In this document: piece by piece, positions 61,091 through 64,000 of the stretch | Layout of the letters: the number at the start of each line of letters is the position of its first letter | How positions within the stretch are numbered: the stretch's first letter is position 1 | Assembly: GCA_963921795.1 (NCBI GenBank) | Contig: OY997657.1 | Span: 30,677,043-30,741,042 of the forward strand | Source: Nannobrachium achirus | Lineage: Eukaryota > Chordata > Actinopteri > Myctophiformes > Myctophidae | Direction: 5' to 3' | DNA length: 64,000 bases | Translations under genes and position numbers: made by a program | Notes under the pieces: generated by a model | What the model saw: only the letters and a program-made list of their open reading frames with translations | Told to the model about the DNA's origin: nothing | Databases searched by the model: none

Positions 61091-64000
61091 AATAACATGT
61101 CTGTATATGGATTCCTCTGACATGTCACGCACATTATTCCTTATCATTATGGAACCTCAAAGAAGTGTACAGCAAATAATAACACACCACCCCAGTCGAT
61201 TCAGAAGTACTGTATGGAAATCCTGTTGTAAATAAACTTAAACACATGTAATTAGGTCAGATGTAGGGACACCAGACACAAGACGTAATTGTCTATTTCT
61301 GTTTCAATTCAGTCATTAAGGCTAACCATAACTGCACGTAATTCTTTATGCTGATACATTTTTGGAAGAGTTAAGGAGACGCCTTGGGAACTGGAACAGT
61401 AGACTGAGTTGTGCATCAGGCTGCAAGTGTTTTTGGCCTAGAGTGAGTGAATAATTGTGTTCTAGACATGCAGTGAATGAGTGAATTATCACCTTACTTG
61501 TATGCATGAGCCTGGTCAGAATACGTTTAGAACATAATTTGGAAAGTACATAGGAAAGTACAGGAAAGACTAAGATATTATTAATTATATATTTTTCCCC
61601 CCTTACGTTTCTTGTTGTGTATACGTTTGCTCTTTCATTATTACTATTACTATTATTAATGCTGCTGTCTAAGTAGCCAAACTAAAATAAACAGTCTACC
61701 GTACCTATATACAAGACATAACAATAAAGACTACCTTGTAAGCTTGTAACCTCGTAACGTGACAAAGCAATAACTTTGTCCTACATTTTAATAGATAAGG
61801 AATGATAAATGAATTATACGGTATATGTTCTGAAAGTGGGTGTGACACAGAAAAATCCAGTACACTGCTCTCACTTTTCTTTTGTATCATGTTATATTTT
61901 ATACTTTGAATGAGTTCCCTCTGGGACTGTCATCACGTCAAAATCCTGACTATTAAATTAACACTGAGGATCTTACTGTGTGTGCTGACCTGCTGTGAAG
62001 GCTTGGCACTCTGTGAGTGGCTAAACACTGGGCCGTGCCTGATGACCATTGACCACTGGGTGGACCCGACATTGGGTAGAATCACATCCCCGCTGCCCTC
62101 CCCTCGCAGATGTCCCCATGGCAGGCTAATGTTGTTTTGAACACTTGTGGCCTTAACAGCCCCCAAAAATGTTTTTCTCATCTTTGATGTTGACCATGGC
62201 CGAAAACAGAAACTCAAATAGAGACAAAACACGCGCAGATGGTTCCTCTGGTCAGATGTGGAAGCAACTACTGTAATGTAACTTCCATCTTTGACATAAG
62301 CTGACTAAGATATTTAATTCAAAACTGAGGAAATCCTTTTTTCTTTTAGATATGTTTTTGGAATTTTTTGCCTTTATTGATAGGACAGTAAACTAAAATG
62401 GGAAGTGACACACAGCAACGTTGGTCGGGATCAGGATTCGAACCAGCGACACGCTGTCAGGCTACACCAAGCCTATGTGCAACCGTATATGCCTGGACCG
62501 TTTGGCCCAGGGATGTAGTGGGGGGGTGGGGGAACTCGGGGGTATGGAGTGCTCACACTTCTCTCAAGTCAAGTCAGTTGATATTATATTTTCAGGTCGT
62601 TCTGACCCAGCAATTGCTTGAAATAGGCTCGCCAGCCGTGCTGAAATGAGCATGACTAACAGCAGATGGTAATATAAGATTTGAAAATGGATTAATTAAT
62701 TGGAAATATCAGTTGTGGAGCTATTTTGCATGGGAAGTTTGGCTGATGATCCGGTCATCAAATTATTGGTTGAGAACCACTGGTCTAAGGCTATTTCTGC
62801 CCGCCGCGCAGACCCGTTTTAAGCCAGCGAAAACGTTATGTGCGTGCACGCGCGGGGAGTGCCCACACTTCCAAATTTAGCACTACAACACTGGTTAGGC
62901 CAGAGGGCACCCCAAAACTGAGGAAATCCTAAAATGAAATTGTCACTGTGCATGCACATGCAAAGGATAAACACAGACACAGACATTCGATACAGATGGT
63001 AAACACACTGTATCCATACTCCCCCTATAAAATACCCATTTATGCATTCTAATTTTGTATATGTGTACTACATATGAAGTAGAAATCTGCAGCAGAAAAA
63101 GCCATCAGGTTCTGCACATCATGTGGATGTCATGCTCTTGCAATCTGGTGTTCTGTGAGTGGGTAGGCTTGGTCCGGGCAGGCGACAGCTTCCCTGGAGT
63201 GCAGCCTTGGATCTCTATAGGGCTCTATCCAGATGGCCATTTCACACACGAGGGAATGGGATGGATGCAAAAATCAACAGCTATGGAAGAAAGTATGGTG
63301 GGTATCCAGACATTGGTCTCCCATTATAAATATCCGCACCACCACCACAGGCTCAGCGGAAGAACATTTTCTTCTTGCACTTGTCTAAATTTAAAATGAA
63401 GTCGGCTGTCTGGATTGCAGAATGTTACTGTTTACATGTGAAGTTTTAGAATAGCAAGTGAACACTACTTGAGAGAGTTGCACAGAGCTTGGCTGTCTGT
63501 TTTTTTTCACAGGTATATAAGCTGAGACTTGTGTTTGTGTTGTTGTTTTTTTGTGTTAAAACTCACCTGTTTGATACTGTGAAAAGAAAATAGTCACTTA
63601 ATAATATACTTAATTAACCGGCGTGATAAGTCCCCCAAGACCCCCTACTTTTGTCCCTCTACAACAAATCTCTTCGCTGAAAATAGCCGCTTTAAAAGCT
63701 CACGTTGCGACACATTGTGGACTTGTAGATCTGCTATCACTAAAAGTTCACCCCAGAATAAAGGCCCATTCCCACTGGGCCAGATAACAGATAAAAAAAT
63801 CTCTTTCTCCAGATATTTTTCCATTCAAAGTGGATGGTAGATACAGATAAAAAATATATCTGCCACAGATAAAAGAAATATCTGTGGCAGATATTTTTTT
63901 AGGATGATACGCTTCATGTGGTTAATCTCTTGTGTGTTATAGGTTAAAAGGCCATTGCGACCGGTGCTAAAAAAAAAGTCACCACTGTACAGTAAGTGCT
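61091..64000. other. Right-hand spacer
   Basis: No supported gene. A GGTTGAGAACCACTG element end lies at about 62770-62785, a GC-rich repeat near 62800-62870 resembles that at 5.04-5.2 kb, a degenerate palindrome module lies at about 63679-63735, and a mirrored ATATCTG-rich repeat at about 63790-63900. The ORF at 63055-63399 shows no recognisable domain. Confidence 0.5.

Noticed and set aside
63055-63399. 114-codon ORF near the right edge
   Set aside because: No domain recognised and no supporting signals; it could only be revived by conservation in other fish.

Overview
The window is vertebrate genomic DNA, almost certainly from a teleost fish. Genes are split by short and long introns with GT/AG borders. 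The spacers are AT-rich and full of CA/TG microsatellites, and they carry typical teleost repeats: tRNA-headed SINEs, many hAT miniature elements with 8-bp target duplications, and TTAA foldback elements. I saw no bacterial features, CRISPR array or rRNA.

Layout. (1) 1-16.4 kb: ppp1cb (protein phosphatase 1 catalytic subunit beta), plus strand, all coding exons except the 52-nt first one, with a 9.6-kb repeat-rich intron and a long 3'UTR. (2) 16.8-17.9 kb: a small three-exon gene on the minus strand, convergent with ppp1cb, for a ~130-aa membrane protein with weak resemblance to the SAYSvFN family. (3) 19.6-22.4 kb: manea (Golgi endo-alpha-1,2-mannosidase), four coding exons. (4) 27.7-28.8 kb: fut9 (alpha-1,3-fucosyltransferase 9), one coding exon. 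manea and fut9 are also neighbours in mammals, and both act on glycans in the Golgi. (5) 29-43 kb: gene-free and repeat-rich. (6) 43.2-46.2 kb: fhl5 (four-and-a-half LIM protein), five coding exons. (7) 46.3-51.3 kb: gene-free, with a 93-bp inverted repeat and a minisatellite carrying eight CCATATATGG motifs. (8) 51.4-60.3 kb: a TGFBRAP1/Vps3-like CORVET subunit, about 860 codons. (9) 60.3-64 kb: 3'UTR and spacer.

The most striking result is that two introns in two unrelated genes (tgfbrap1-like intron 2 and intron 1 of the small minus-strand gene) are each exactly one copy of the same hAT miniature element plus one 8-bp target duplication. Splicing out intron = element + 8 bp restores the uninterrupted reading frame. 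In both, the element lies in the same orientation relative to transcription: its pyrimidine-rich end (…TTTTTCCACCACTG) abuts a target duplication that starts with CAG, which makes a complete 3' splice site, while the other copy of the duplication supplies the GT donor. This is the signature of an introner: intron gain by transposon insertion. A third, 1.7-kb hAT relative sits in the same ancestral exon of the tgfbrap1-like gene with a perfect 8-bp duplication, and has in-frame splice-site candidates in its own terminal repeats. A palindromic module (GATCTACAAGCTCACAACGC and its mirror) recurs inside at least four differently-ended element families in this window.
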